From the NCBI GenBank assembly GCA_004843165.1, contig CP039459.1:1455001-1519000 (forward strand): DNA of 64,000 bases. Direction: 5' to 3'. How positions within the stretch are numbered: the stretch's first letter is position 1; each line of letters starts with the position of its first letter. This document shows positions 1-11,224 of the stretch, in pieces. The position numbers and the translations under genes are program-made. Source of the DNA: Acetobacteraceae bacterium (GTDB taxonomy: Bacteria > Pseudomonadota > Alphaproteobacteria > Acetobacterales > Acetobacteraceae). Under the pieces are notes generated by a model. It ran no database searches. It was not told the origin of the DNA and saw nothing but the letters and a program-made list of their open reading frames with translations.

Positions 1-1940
<1,940 letters not shown>

Positions 1941-2022
1941 TTGTATTCAACATACAAACATCATTCAAAACTTTCTCAATCTCTCTTATCTCTTCTATCC
2001 CATTCACCTGATGTGACGCAGC

Positions 2023-2138
2023 AGCGGGGGGTTATGGCGAGGGTCCCAAACCCGATCCCATCCCGAACTCGATGGTTAAACCCCTCAGCGCCAATGATAC
2101 TTCGTCTCAAGACGCGGAAAAGTAGGTCGCCCCCCGCT
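2023..2138 (+). rRNA. rrf: 5S ribosomal RNA
   Basis: The conserved core 'gatcccatcccgaactcg' lies at 2054-2071. The ends pair as a 9-bp terminal helix, agcgggggg at 2023-2031 with ccccccgct at 2130-2138, which sets the boundaries. It follows the 23S gene by about 80 bases and is the last gene of the rRNA operon; no tRNA follows it before the terminator. Confidence 0.95.
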
Positions 2139-2160
2139 ACTCAGTCACATCATTTAAAAA

Positions 2161-2193
2161 AGCCCTTAAGGTACTCACCTTAAGGGCTTTTTG
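2161..2193 (+). terminator. Rho-independent terminator of the rRNA operon
   Basis: A 12-bp perfect stem (agcccttaaggt at 2161-2172, accttaagggct at 2177-2188) with a 4-base loop is followed by a T-run. It lies 22 bases after the 5S gene. Confidence 0.93.
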
Positions 2194-2291
2194 CTTTCCA
2201 AGCACAATAAAAACAATCAAACTCAAAAAAACAATAACCAACTCAATTTATTCTTCAAGAGGAGAGCATGAAAAAGGGAAAGGGGGGGGGA

Positions 2292-3186
2292 TTATTTAGA
2301 GAACTTCTTGAAAAACTCTAAACCAGTATCAAAAATTTTCTTTAAGGAATCTTTTTCTGTCAGGACTTCAACAACAAGCTTACTAACAAGAGGAACAAAA
2401 GGCGCTACAATTTTCCCTAGGTTTTCAAAGATATAATCTAAAGTGCCTTTTTGTGTGGTTCGTTTAGATTCTTCACTTTTTGCTTCTTCAGAAGTTGCCT
2501 TATAAAAGGAGGCTTTTGTTTTATTAGGTAGCAAAAGCATTATTTTTTCTAATAAAACTTTAAGATTATAGTTTCTATTTTCATTTTCATCATCGCAAGC
2601 AAAAGCGACAATATTGTTCGTAGAAATTTTGAGTTCTTTAGAAACTTCATGTTCTTTAAGTTTTAGATTTGTTTCTTGTTCTAAGCTTGGTTGCATTGTT
2701 TCCCAATTCCAACCTTTAGTAGGAGCAATTTTATCAGCATTGCTTAAGGCAAACATAAGAGGTGTTTCAGAGTTAACTTCTCTCAGAGTTTTTTGGATTT
2801 CGGCATAGGCACGATCATCACTTTTAATAACCCAAATAATTAAGTCACATTCTGTAAAAAGAGATTGATATAGAGGGATATAATCTTCATCTCGACTTTG
2901 GGTTTCTCCGATACCGGGAACATCACAAAATATTATATTTCCACGATCATGATAGCTCAACTTCACGTGTGCAAGCACTTATGGCAGATGTTTTGGTTAT
3001 TTTGTATCCAAAAAGAGCATTGATGAGAGTGGATTTTCCAACGCCTGTTTTGCCTAAAATCGCAACTTTTGGCTTATAGTTAAATACTTCTTTAACACGT
3101 TTAAAAATTTCCTCTTTGGAGTTGGGTGGGATATTTTTAAAGGCTTCGTGTGAAAAAATATTCCAATATGTATTTTTACTTTCCAT
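2292..3186 (-). pseudogene. YfjP/YkfA-like 50S-binding-type GTPase, broken by a frameshift
   Basis: Two overlapping minus-strand frames together encode one GTPase of about 300 residues. The upstream frame (3186-2947) has the G1 P-loop GKTGVGKST and the family motif SACTRE. It stops at TGA at 2947, and the protein continues in another frame (to 2292) with G3 DVPGIGE, G4 SNADK and a hydrophobic C-terminal segment. The order matches the YfjP/YkfA family of Era-like GTPases, in which ACTRE is followed directly by the strand leading to DxPGxGE. A single-base indel between about 2950 and 2975 would restore the frame. No slippery heptamer is visible there, so loss of function or a sequencing error is more likely than programmed frameshifting. 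A run of ten G lies just downstream of the stop codon. Confidence 0.8.
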
Positions 3187-3312
3187 TTAAAATTCCATTC
3201 ATTTACGTAATTTATTCTTGCATGAAATGTGCAAATGAATAGTAGTGCATCCTCATCCTCAAGCGATTTTTGCGCCTGAATCAAGAAGTTTCTCTAAGTT
3301 TTTTAAGAAAAA

Positions 3313-5550
3313 TTACGCCTCGTCAAAATATCTTTTGCGGACGGCGATGAGGCCTTGAGCGAGGATATTTTTGGGAAGGTGATCGAGATAATCGTAAAAG
3401 CCCCGTAAAAGGATTTGGCGTTCTTCTGTAAAATAATTTGGGTATTTACGGTAGAGACGCAGTAAATCAGAGGGGAAACGTTTATTTCTTCCCTCTAAAA
3501 TTGTTTGCAGAACGCCATTCATCAATGTCCATGCCTGATAATAGGGTGTTCTATATTTCACGATAAAGTGATTTTGATCTTCAAAAATATAGCCGGCATG
3601 TTCTTGGGTTTCAGCTTGTTTTAAGAATGCCATAAATTCAGAATCATTATGAAGAACGGCAATTTCTTTAGAATAGGGCACCTGCAAAAATTCAGCGATT
3701 TTTTCGAGGGCTTCATAAGGGAGTTTTTTAAATTGCTCTTCCCGATAGATAACATCTAGTAAAATCAATGCTGGTTGATCATATTCAATAATGTTCGGGA
3801 ATTTGACAGGATCAATGACTTCAAAAATACAGGAAACGCCAAAATCTTCGTTAAGCGTGAAAATTTTATGTCCAAGCGTATCATCCACTTTTTCAGTAAA
3901 ACTTTCTGCAAATGGTCCTGTTAAGTAATTGCGGGAGGCTAAAAGAAGGTGATGCTCATCATCACAGCCTGTTAGACCAAGAAAGCCGTTTTCTTTGATT
4001 CTTGCAGTAACAGGATAGGAAAATTGATTTCGAATTTTCTCTAAGGATTGTTTTCCGCCGATTTTTGAAAATTTATTATAAGAGCGGGCTAGGATTGTAT
4101 TCGTTTTTTGATTTAAGAATAATCCTTGCGGTTTAAGAGGTGTAATTCTCTCTTTTTCATGTGCTTTTTTGAGACGTAAAGAGACGATATGCTGCCAGCC
4201 TTTCTGTGGTGTGACCTGAACATTTTTCTCCTTTTGAAGATCCGCAAAAAAGGCTGCATCACAATGTGGGCAAGAAGGGTCTTTAAAAAGAGCTTTTACC
4301 TTTTCAGGAACAGAAACAATTTGGTAGGTTTTCTGATTGCTGTTCATTTGGACGCTGGCAGAAAAGGCTTCAAAACCGTCTTTTGTATGACAAAGGCCAC
4401 GAAGTTCGCCGCCAAACTCCACCTTCCCGGCAAGATTAATAGAATGTTCTGTTGCTAGGATCGGATAATCCTGTGCATTCCGATGGCCGTGAATTTGATA
4501 GAAATTCGTTCCTTTCATATTTTCGGAAAAAATTTTGTCGATATCGGTTACATGATTGCCCCAGCCTTTTTCAAAATCGAGGGATGAGACACGCCAAATT
4601 TCTTGTAATGGCGCAGGGACACCCGCATGAGAGGCAAAGATTTTTTTGCCATGAAATTCATAGCAAAAGCAGGACGTCAACGCTTTTAGAAAAATTTTAA
4701 ATTTAGGTGCAGAAGGATTCCAGCCATATTTTAAAAGTTCAGGTCTGGTTCTCCCTGTAAATTCATCGTTGGAAACGCTTTCATTATTGAGCCATGCCTG
4801 CAAATAGCGTTCATGATTTCCGGCTAAAAGCACAACATTTTCTTTTAAGAGATTATTTTCAAAACAATTCTCCCAAAGCCATTCCATCACGCCGGCATTA
4901 TCGTAGCCACGATCAAGATAGTCTCCGACAAAAATATAGAATTTATGCTTTTCAATGCCGCTTGAAAGAAGTTTATGGAGATGTTCTCGGCAGCCATGGA
5001 TATCACCAACAGCAATAATTTTTTGATAATTTTCGAGATTTTGAATGTTTAGGGAAAATTCTGCATTAAGCTCAAAAGTCTCTGCGGATTCAAAACGTAG
5101 AAATTTTTTAAGCTCTGATCTCGAGTTTTGTAACATATTCCAAGAATGGGTTAAAACATGCGGAGGAAGATAGGCAATACTGCCTCGGCGTGTTTCATTC
5201 CTCTGTAGGCAGGTTTCAAGGTCGGTATTCATATCAATAACAAGAATTTTATACTGATATGCGCGAGCCATATTTGCCCACGCCATGATTTCACGATTAT
5301 TTGTCTGAGAATCAATCAGTGTTGTTTCGCCACGCTTTAAACGTTGGGCAAGCTGGGCTTCAATAAAATCTGAAATTTGACGTTTAATATGGTGGTTAAC
5401 CGACAACCCCCCATCTTCTTTAAAAGTGGGGTTTGAAAATTGTAGGCTAATCTGTTCACTGGAAAGTGTGTAAGGCATGAGGCCTTGTTTCTCAATCCAT
5501 GTTGATTTGCCAGATGAGGGCGCCCCTCGCATAATTAGTAAAATTCTCAT
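3313..5550 (-). CDS. Polynucleotide kinase-phosphatase-RNA ligase fusion (RNA repair enzyme)
   Basis: This 745-residue protein has three catalytic modules. Residues 1-165 are a polynucleotide-kinase-type P-loop domain (GAPSSGKST at 9-17). Residues 178-400 are a calcineurin-like phosphoesterase with GDIHG (182-186), GDYLDRG (209-215), GNHE (244-247) and SHAG (307-310). Residues 470-745 are a nucleotidyltransferase ligase with motif I KENG (K519 the likely adenylated lysine), motif III-like FEVIDP (576-581), GYIFE (653-657) and VKYRTPYY (664-671). The ARSYNKF segment before motif I resembles T4 Rnl1-type ligases. A CPHC pair sits in the linker (427-430). The architecture parallels bacterial Pnkp, which heals and seals broken RNA ends, so a role in tRNA or RNA repair is inferred. 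The gene is monocistronic and no Hen1 methyltransferase lies nearby. Confidence 0.85.
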   Translation of the reverse strand: MRILLIMRGAPSSGKSTWIEKQGLMPYTLSSEQISLQFSNPTFKEDGGLSVNHHIKRQISDFIEAQLAQRLKRGETTLIDSQTNNREIMAWANMARAYQYKILVIDMNTDLETCLQRNETRRGSIAYLPPHVLTHSWNMLQNSRSELKKFLRFESAETFELNAEFSLNIQNLENYQKIIAVGDIHGCREHLHKLLSSGIEKHKFYIFVGDYLDRGYDNAGVMEWLWENCFENNLLKENVVLLAGNHERYLQAWLNNESVSNDEFTGRTRPELLKYGWNPSAPKFKIFLKALTSCFCYEFHGKKIFASHAGVPAPLQEIWRVSSLDFEKGWGNHVTDIDKIFSENMKGTNFYQIHGHRNAQDYPILATEHSINLAGKVEFGGELRGLCHTKDGFEAFSASVQMNSNQKTYQIVSVPEKVKALFKDPSCPHCDAAFFADLQKEKNVQVTPQKGWQHIVSLRLKKAHEKERITPLKPQGLFLNQKTNTILARSYNKFSKIGGKQSLEKIRNQFSYPVTARIKENGFLGLTGCDDEHHLLLASRNYLTGPFAESFTEKVDDTLGHKIFTLNEDFGVSCIFEVIDPVKFPNIIEYDQPALILLDVIYREEQFKKLPYEALEKIAEFLQVPYSKEIAVLHNDSEFMAFLKQAETQEHAGYIFEDQNHFIVKYRTPYYQAWTLMNGVLQTILEGRNKRFPSDLLRLYRKYPNYFTEERQILLRGFYDYLDHLPKNILAQGLIAVRKRYFDEA

Positions 5551-5670
5551 AGTAGTTCCGTCTTTAATTTATAATTTGCAAGGATTTTCATTATATCTAA
5601 AAGAAATTTAAGCCTTTATTATTTATAAACACTTTCATCATTATTAAAGAGATAGGTAAATTTTTATTTT

Positions 5671-6135
5671 ATGATTCTTTTCAAAAAATCATTCCTTAGT
5701 GGGATATTAGCATTTTCATTTATAACAATATTGCCGGCAATGGCTGTGGAAATGCCTGCAAATTGTGATAATAGCGCATTTCTTAAAGAAGAAGCTTCTA
5801 ATGCGCAGAATTATTTTCAGCGCCGTGCGCCGGATATGCCTGTTCATATTTGCGGTGAGGTGACACGGACTTTTCCTGCAAAGAAGACCCGTAGCGGCAG
5901 GCATTTTTACTTTTTATTAAACATTGTACCACATAAAGCAATCCGTATCGTTGTGAATCTTGATGAGATGCAAAATCATCGCCCGTATATTCGGGTAGGG
6001 GATCGGGTTGAGGTTCAGGGGCGTTATTATTACGATAATCCCCATAGCCAAGGGGTCGATTGGACGCATCATGGCACTAGTCAAAAATGGGGATGGCCGG
6101 GTTTTGTTGCTGTGAATGGGCAGAAATTTGACTAA
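5671..6135 (+). CDS. Secreted DUF3465-like protein
   Basis: The protein has 154 residues with a clear N-terminal signal peptide (lysine, then a hydrophobic stretch, cleavage near residue 25 after AMA). The mature part contains HICGEV, RHFYFLLN, a central VGDRVEVQG strand and a C-terminal WTHHGTSQKW..GFVAVNG block, the pattern I associate with the DUF3465 family, which looks OB-fold-like. Its molecular function is not known to me. It is likely periplasmic. It is convergent with clpA, sharing a bidirectional terminator. Confidence 0.72.
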   Translation: MILFKKSFLSGILAFSFITILPAMAVEMPANCDNSAFLKEEASNAQNYFQRRAPDMPVHICGEVTRTFPAKKTRSGRHFYFLLNIVPHKAIRIVVNLDEMQNHRPYIRVGDRVEVQGRYYYDNPHSQGVDWTHHGTSQKWGWPGFVAVNGQKFD

Positions 6136-6140
6136 AGAAA

Positions 6141-6165
6141 AGGCGGCTTTAAAGCCGCCTTTTTA
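6141..6165. terminator. Bidirectional terminator between DUF3465-like gene and clpA
   Basis: A perfect palindrome, aggcggcttt at 6141-6150 and aaagccgcct at 6151-6160, is flanked by A-run and T-run and lies between two convergent genes. Confidence 0.85.
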
Positions 6166-6175
6166 GTGTCTGCTT

Positions 6176-8509
6176 TTAGGCAGAAACTTTCTTTTTGGTT
6201 TTAGATGTTTTTGGTGCCTTCGTTTTTGTAACGGGTTTTGAAAAGGAAAAATCAGGTATCTTTTTTCCTTTTTCCTTTTCTTTCAAGCCGATTTTAACAG
6301 ATTGTCCAGCTCCCAGTTTGCCGAAAGCCATCGCTTCTGCAAGGGGTAATTTGATCTCTTTTTGAATGAGACGCGCTAAAGGACGTGCGCCCATTTCGAT
6401 ATCGAATCCTTTTTGACTTAACCAGCCAGAAATGTTTGAGGCGATATCAAGTTGAATATCTTTTTGAAGAAGTTCCTCTTTAAGGGCATTAAGAAGTTTG
6501 AGAGTGATTTTCTTAAGCGTTTCTTCTGTCATGAGGCTGAACGGCACAATGGCATCTAAACGATTTCGAAATTCTGGGGTAAAGAGGCGTTTTAAACTCT
6601 CATTATCCTCATCTTCACCGGGGCGTTTGGAAAGAAAGCCAATGCTTTCTTTCGTAAGCTCCTCGGCACCTTCATTGGTTGTCATAATGAGGGCAACATT
6701 TCGAAAATCAACAGTTTTACCATTACGGTCTGTTAATTTGCCGTAATCCATAATTTGTAAAAGAAGGCTGAAAAGGTTTGGATGCGCTTTTTCAATCTCA
6801 TCCAGCAATAAAACAGAATGCGGATTTTGAGAGATTTTTTCGGTCAAAGAGCCGCCAGCTTCAAAGCCAACATAGCCCGGAGGTGCGCCAATAAGGCCGG
6901 AAGCGGCATGTGGTTCACGATATTCGGACATGTCAAAACGGATCAAAGGAACATCCATTGAATCTGCCAACTGTTTTGCTAATTCTGTTTTACCCACACC
7001 GGTTGGGCCAGAGAACAAATAAGAGCCAATGGGCTTATGCGCTTCTCTGAGGCCTGAACGGCTTAGAACGATTGCAGAAAGAAGTGTATCAATGGCTTTT
7101 TGCTGGCCAAAGATCATTTTTTCTAAATTGCTTCTAAGCTGGCGTAGACGTGTCGCCTCATTCCGGCGTAAGCGGGGGACAGGAATATTGGCAATAACAG
7201 CGAGAACATCCTCGATTTCCCGTGGTGAAATTTTGGTTGGTGTTTTGCGTCCTGCCGGTCTTTTAAGGCGACTTGCGGCACCAGCTTCGTCAAGCAAATC
7301 AATCGCTTTATCCGGTAATTGACGCTGATGAAGATGACGTACAGAAAGCGCAACAGCACTTTGTAAAGCTTCTTTAGAATAATGAACCTTATGGAAACAT
7401 TCCAATTTAGGCTTTAACCCTTCGAGGATTTCAAGCGTCTGTTCTTCTGTCGGTTCGGCAATATCAATTTTTTGAAAACGGCGGCCAAGGGCAGGATCAC
7501 GTTCAAAAGATTGCCGGTACTCTTGGTAAGTGGTGGCGGCAATACAACGTAATTTTCCACTGGCGAGTGCAGGTTTTAAGAGATTTGCCGCATCTGTGCC
7601 GCTATTATTGCTTGATCCCGCTCCCATCAAAATATGCGCCTCGTCAATAAAGAGAAGGGCATTTGGATTTTCATCAATGGCTTCCAAAAGCGCAACAATG
7701 CGCTCCTCAAAATCACCACGGTAGCGGGTGCCCGCCACCAATGCGCCTGTATTTAAGGCATAAATCTCAATTTTTTTGAGAGGATCAGGAATATCACCTT
7801 TGACAATTTTTGCCGCTAAGCCTTCAGCAATCGCTGTTTTACCAACACCGGGATGTCCGACAAGCAAAGGATTATTTTTATGGCGGCGGCAAAGAATCTG
7901 AATGGTGCGGAAGAGTTCCTTTTCTCTACCAATGAGGGGGTCAAGATGTCCTTCTTTGGCCTCTTCCGTAAGATTCCGGCAATAGAGCTGAAGAGGGTTT
8001 TCTTCCATCTCATCTCCCATATCTTCTGGGTCATGAAATGGATGACGCCCCATTTTAGAAGCTGTTTGCGCCTGTTTTGCCGCCTCTTTTCGGCCGCTGC
8101 TTTCGAGAAGCTCGATACGGGTAAAGTTGCGTTTTATTAAAGTGTAGACTGCAAAACTTTCTTTTTCGCTAAAAAGGGAAAGCAAAAGGTCAATCGCAGA
8201 AACGGTCGTTGCCTGTTCTGCCTGCATCCGAATAATGGCACGTTGAATCACCCGCTGGAAAGCAAGTGTTGGCATAGGTGGCGTGAGAAGTTCATCCTTA
8301 GAAGTCGGGATTGCACCGCTTGCAAGAAAATGGCGGAGTTCATCACGTAACTCTTCTAAAGAGATTTCTTTACGCTGAAAGATCTCAGCGGTCTCTTCAT
8401 CGTCTGTGAGCGCTAGAAGTAAATGCTCAAGCGTGAGATATTCACTCAGCGTTTTTTCAGCTTCAATGAGCGCACGGCGTAATGTTTTATCAAGCGCAGG
8501 GGAGAGCAT
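6176..8509 (-). CDS. clpA: ATP-dependent Clp protease ATP-binding subunit ClpA
   Basis: At 777 residues this has the normal ClpA length. It has an N-terminal Clp_N repeat domain (about 1-145), a first AAA+ module with Walker A GHPGVGKT (218-225) and Walker B LLFIDEAH, and a second AAA+ module with GPTGVGKT (near 500) and [10 protein letters not shown]. It lacks the long coiled coil of ClpB. ClpA unfolds substrates and feeds them to ClpP; substrate choice is modified by ClpS, encoded just upstream on the same strand 57 bases away. The C-terminus is a Lys/Thr-rich tail. clpS-clpA co-transcription is the usual arrangement. Confidence 0.97.
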   Translation of the reverse strand: MLSPALDKTLRRALIEAEKTLSEYLTLEHLLLALTDDEETAEIFQRKEISLEELRDELRHFLASGAIPTSKDELLTPPMPTLAFQRVIQRAIIRMQAEQATTVSAIDLLLSLFSEKESFAVYTLIKRNFTRIELLESSGRKEAAKQAQTASKMGRHPFHDPEDMGDEMEENPLQLYCRNLTEEAKEGHLDPLIGREKELFRTIQILCRRHKNNPLLVGHPGVGKTAIAEGLAAKIVKGDIPDPLKKIEIYALNTGALVAGTRYRGDFEERIVALLEAIDENPNALLFIDEAHILMGAGSSNNSGTDAANLLKPALASGKLRCIAATTYQEYRQSFERDPALGRRFQKIDIAEPTEEQTLEILEGLKPKLECFHKVHYSKEALQSAVALSVRHLHQRQLPDKAIDLLDEAGAASRLKRPAGRKTPTKISPREIEDVLAVIANIPVPRLRRNEATRLRQLRSNLEKMIFGQQKAIDTLLSAIVLSRSGLREAHKPIGSYLFSGPTGVGKTELAKQLADSMDVPLIRFDMSEYREPHAASGLIGAPPGYVGFEAGGSLTEKISQNPHSVLLLDEIEKAHPNLFSLLLQIMDYGKLTDRNGKTVDFRNVALIMTTNEGAEELTKESIGFLSKRPGEDEDNESLKRLFTPEFRNRLDAIVPFSLMTEETLKKITLKLLNALKEELLQKDIQLDIASNISGWLSQKGFDIEMGARPLARLIQKEIKLPLAEAMAFGKLGAGQSVKIGLKEKEKGKKIPDFSFSKPVTKTKAPKTSKTKKKVSA

Positions 8510-8566
8510 GTTGGAATTATTTCCTTTTAACCTAATCTTTTCACAAGCGGTGAAGCAGAAAGATTC

Positions 8567-9010
8567 TTACGAATCAATCCGTTCGAGTGTGCATTGCAAC
8601 GGATAGCGTCCTTTGCGTGCGCTTTTACCGACCTGATCCATTTTTGTTTCAGCAATTTCATAGCTATAGATCCCGCCAACACCAGATCCTTTATTTTGAA
8701 TCTCTTGGATAAGATTCTTACTTTCTTCTTCATTATGGCCGAAACAGCTTCGTAATACCGCCATGACAAAGGCCTCTGGTGTGAAATCATCGTTCAAAAG
8801 CACCACACGGTAAAGGGAGGGCGGCTTTTTACCAGAGAGGGATTGCGTACCCAAAATCTTTTCTTTTAGAGATTTCGCTTTTTCAAGCCCCTTAATTTCC
8901 TCAGAAGGTGTTGCGGACCGAGAGCCCTCTTCCTGTGAGGATGTTGCAGCATGGGCATTGTCCGAAATACTTGCGTTTTGTGGTTTGTCGGAGTGAATGT
9001 CGTTCGTCAT
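8567..9010 (-). CDS. clpS: ATP-dependent Clp protease adaptor ClpS
   Basis: This 147-residue protein has the ClpS core in its C-terminal two thirds: YRVVLLNDDFTPEAFV (the NDD of the N-degron pocket), a central helix and AETKMDQV, ending in PLQCTLE. Family members of about 100-130 residues usually have a shorter tail; here about 60 polar residues, rich in Ser and Lys, precede the core. ClpS delivers N-end-rule substrates to ClpA. It is the first gene of a clpS-clpA unit and is transcribed divergently from the D,D-carboxypeptidase gene. Confidence 0.95.
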   Translation of the reverse strand: MTNDIHSDKPQNASISDNAHAATSSQEEGSRSATPSEEIKGLEKAKSLKEKILGTQSLSGKKPPSLYRVVLLNDDFTPEAFVMAVLRSCFGHNEEESKNLIQEIQNKGSGVGGIYSYEIAETKMDQVGKSARKGRYPLQCTLERIDS

Positions 9011-9313
9011 GTTGTTTTCAACCGGAGTGAATGGAAAAGACCGTGATAATCTACATTATAGCGTATGAAGAAAGATTTCAGAAATTTATAGTTGGCATTT
9101 CTTATCATAGACATTAAAAATATCTGGTGACGCTTTCTTCCACCTGCAAGGGGGAAAGGTTATATTTCGCCGAAGCTTTTTGCTTTTTGTTTCAAAAGAG
9201 ATTTTTATAATGTGCTTTAAGGGCTGCTTTTGGGGTAATTATTAAGATCTTTTTGTTTCTGTGCCGTCAAGCTGTAATGAGATGAGAGCGAAGTAAAGAG
9301 TGGGGTTTCCTAG
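9011..9313. other. Divergent intergenic region clpS / D,D-carboxypeptidase
   Basis: These 303 bases hold no gene. On the minus strand a perfect -10 box TATAAT lies at 9060-9055, about 45 bases upstream of the clpS ATG, but no good -35 matches it. On the plus strand TATAAT lies at 9206-9211, about 100 bases before the carboxypeptidase start, again with a poor -35. These are candidate promoters only. Confidence 0.4.
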
Positions 9314-10348
9314 GTGAAAATACGAAGCCGTCTAAGACAATTGTTTTTTCTATTCTCCGCATTTTTGTGTGTGGGTGTGTTTTTTGTGTCAAAAGCCTCT
9401 GCTCAGTATGTTGGGCAGATGTCCACTTTCGTCGCCGATGTCAAAACGGGGAAAGTTATTCGGGCGACAAATCCGGATTTACCTCGTTATCCGGCTTCTC
9501 TTACAAAATTAATGACCCTTTATATGGCTTTTGATGCGCTTAAAGCCGGGCGTTTGAATCTTAATCAAAAACTTCCTGTCTCTTATAATGCCGCACATCA
9601 AGAACCTTCCCGTTTGGGACTTTATCCTGGAAGTACGATTACTGTTCAGCAGGCGATTTATGGCATTACGGTTAAATCGGCCAATGATGCGGCGGCGACG
9701 CTAGGCGAATATTTGGGAGGTGGGGACGAAAAAAGATTTGCTAAAATGATGACGGCGCAAGCCCATCAACTTGGTATGTGGAGTACTTATTTCAAAAATG
9801 CTTCCGGTTTACCTGATCCGGATCAGATCACAACAGCACGGGATATGGCTCGTTTAGGACAGTGTCTTTTATATCAGTTCCCTGAATATTATTCTTATCT
9901 CTCAGCGCCGGCTTTTCGTTTTCATCGTCGTATTATTCGCAATCATAATCCGATGCTTAATCTGTATGTTGGCGCAGATGGCGGGAAAACTGGTTATACG
10001 GCCGATGCGGGGCATAATCTTGTGACAACAGCTAACCGTCATGGGGTTCGGGTTGTTGGCGTTGTTATGGGGGCACCAAGTAATAATGTGCGTACCCAAG
10101 AAATGGTTTCGTTGTTAAATGCAGCCTATGAGAGCGCAGGGCAGGCAACTTTACCTTTGGCGGTGACATCGGCACCGGTGCATAATCCAAGGAGATCTAT
10201 CGCTTCGCGCAGGGTACGTCACCGTCAGCCGCATTTGATTTTAGCTGCCTATCATAAGCGGAAACATCCGCCTGCCCATGCAACTTCAAAACCAAAAAAA
10301 AGAAGTGATAATTTGCTCTCTGTAAAACGTGCACTACATAATAAATAG
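9314..10348 (+). CDS. D-alanyl-D-alanine carboxypeptidase (low-molecular-weight PBP, S11 family)
   Basis: The protein has 344 residues with a signal peptide ending around ASA (residue 30). The three active-site motifs of the family are present: SLTK (S62, K65), SAN (122-124) and KTG (224-226). It trims the terminal D-Ala from peptidoglycan pentapeptides in the periplasm. After the catalytic domain comes a basic Arg/His/Lys-rich tail of about 60 residues rather than a SPOR domain. The start is a GTG, chosen because it places a complete signal peptide at the N-terminus; the ribosome binding site is weak. Neighbouring clpS on the other strand is a common alphaproteobacterial arrangement. Confidence 0.93.
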   Translation: MKIRSRLRQLFFLFSAFLCVGVFFVSKASAQYVGQMSTFVADVKTGKVIRATNPDLPRYPASLTKLMTLYMAFDALKAGRLNLNQKLPVSYNAAHQEPSRLGLYPGSTITVQQAIYGITVKSANDAAATLGEYLGGGDEKRFAKMMTAQAHQLGMWSTYFKNASGLPDPDQITTARDMARLGQCLLYQFPEYYSYLSAPAFRFHRRIIRNHNPMLNLYVGADGGKTGYTADAGHNLVTTANRHGVRVVGVVMGAPSNNVRTQEMVSLLNAAYESAGQATLPLAVTSAPVHNPRRSIASRRVRHRQPHLILAAYHKRKHPPAHATSKPKKRSDNLLSVKRALHNK

Positions 10349-10392
10349 AGTGCTTGAGAATTTTGTTAAAAAAAAGGTTAAATGATTTTTAG

Positions 10393-11184
10393 ATGAATAA
10401 AAGAAATAATAACTCCTGCTATTCGCTGAGTGACTTTCCAAAATTACGTGCTGCTGGGCGTTTGGCGGCAGAAACGCTGGATATGATAGGGGAGCATGTT
10501 CGTCCGGGGATCACGACAGGGGAGCTCGATGAGATTGTCGCAACATTTATTAAAGAGCATGGCGGTATTTCTGCCCCTTTGAATTATCGTGGCTTTCCTA
10601 AATCCTGCTGTATTTCTTTAAATCACGTTGTTTGCCATGGGATTCCTGGAGATAAAGTTCTTCAGGAAGGTGATATTCTTAATATTGACGTGACACCTAT
10701 TCTAGATGGTTGGTATGGGGATTCCTCTCGTATGTATGTTGCGGGAAAAGCACCGGTCAAAGCAAAAAAACTTATTAAGGATACATATGAGGCGCTGATG
10801 CGTGGGATTGAGGTTGTGAAGCCTGGGGCAACCACAGGGGACATCGGTCATGCGATTGAGAGCTATGCAAAAACAAAACGTCTTGGTGTCGTTGAAGATT
10901 TTTGTGGTCACGGGATCGGGACTGTTTTCCATGATTCTCCAAATATTATGCATTTTGGTCAGCCGGGAACAGGCGTTAAGCTTGTAACAGGGATGGTTTT
11001 TACGATTGAGCCAATGTTAAATCTGGGGACGGCACGTGTAAAAACATTAGACGATGGCTGGACGGCTGTGACACGAGATCGCAAACTTTCTGCGCAATTT
11101 GAGCATATGCTTGGCGTGACGGAAGATGGCTATGAGATTTTCACGCTATCGCCAACAGGACAGCATCAACCTAAGTTTGATTAA
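10393..11184 (+). CDS. map: Methionine aminopeptidase, type I
   Basis: At 263 residues this matches type I enzymes without an extension. The five metal ligands are all present: D99, D110, H173, E206 and E237, with catalytic H82 in the NHVVCHGIP block and the GHGIG and TIEPML motifs. It removes the initiator methionine from nascent proteins and is normally essential. It lies 44 bases after the carboxypeptidase gene and may be co-transcribed with it and with ggt. Confidence 0.96.
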   Translation: MNKRNNNSCYSLSDFPKLRAAGRLAAETLDMIGEHVRPGITTGELDEIVATFIKEHGGISAPLNYRGFPKSCCISLNHVVCHGIPGDKVLQEGDILNIDVTPILDGWYGDSSRMYVAGKAPVKAKKLIKDTYEALMRGIEVVKPGATTGDIGHAIESYAKTKRLGVVEDFCGHGIGTVFHDSPNIMHFGQPGTGVKLVTGMVFTIEPMLNLGTARVKTLDDGWTAVTRDRKLSAQFEHMLGVTEDGYEIFTLSPTGQHQPKFD

Positions 11185-11224
11185 GTTTTAAAAGAGATCT
11201 TTTCTAATGAAAGAGGCGTAAGTT

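Noticed and set aside
2940-2985. Programmed ribosomal frameshift in the GTPase
   Set aside because: No slippery heptamer or downstream stimulatory structure is evident at the junction.
3054-3284. 76-residue frame on the minus strand over the GTPase start
   Set aside because: It is a shadow of the GTPase in another frame and has no family features.
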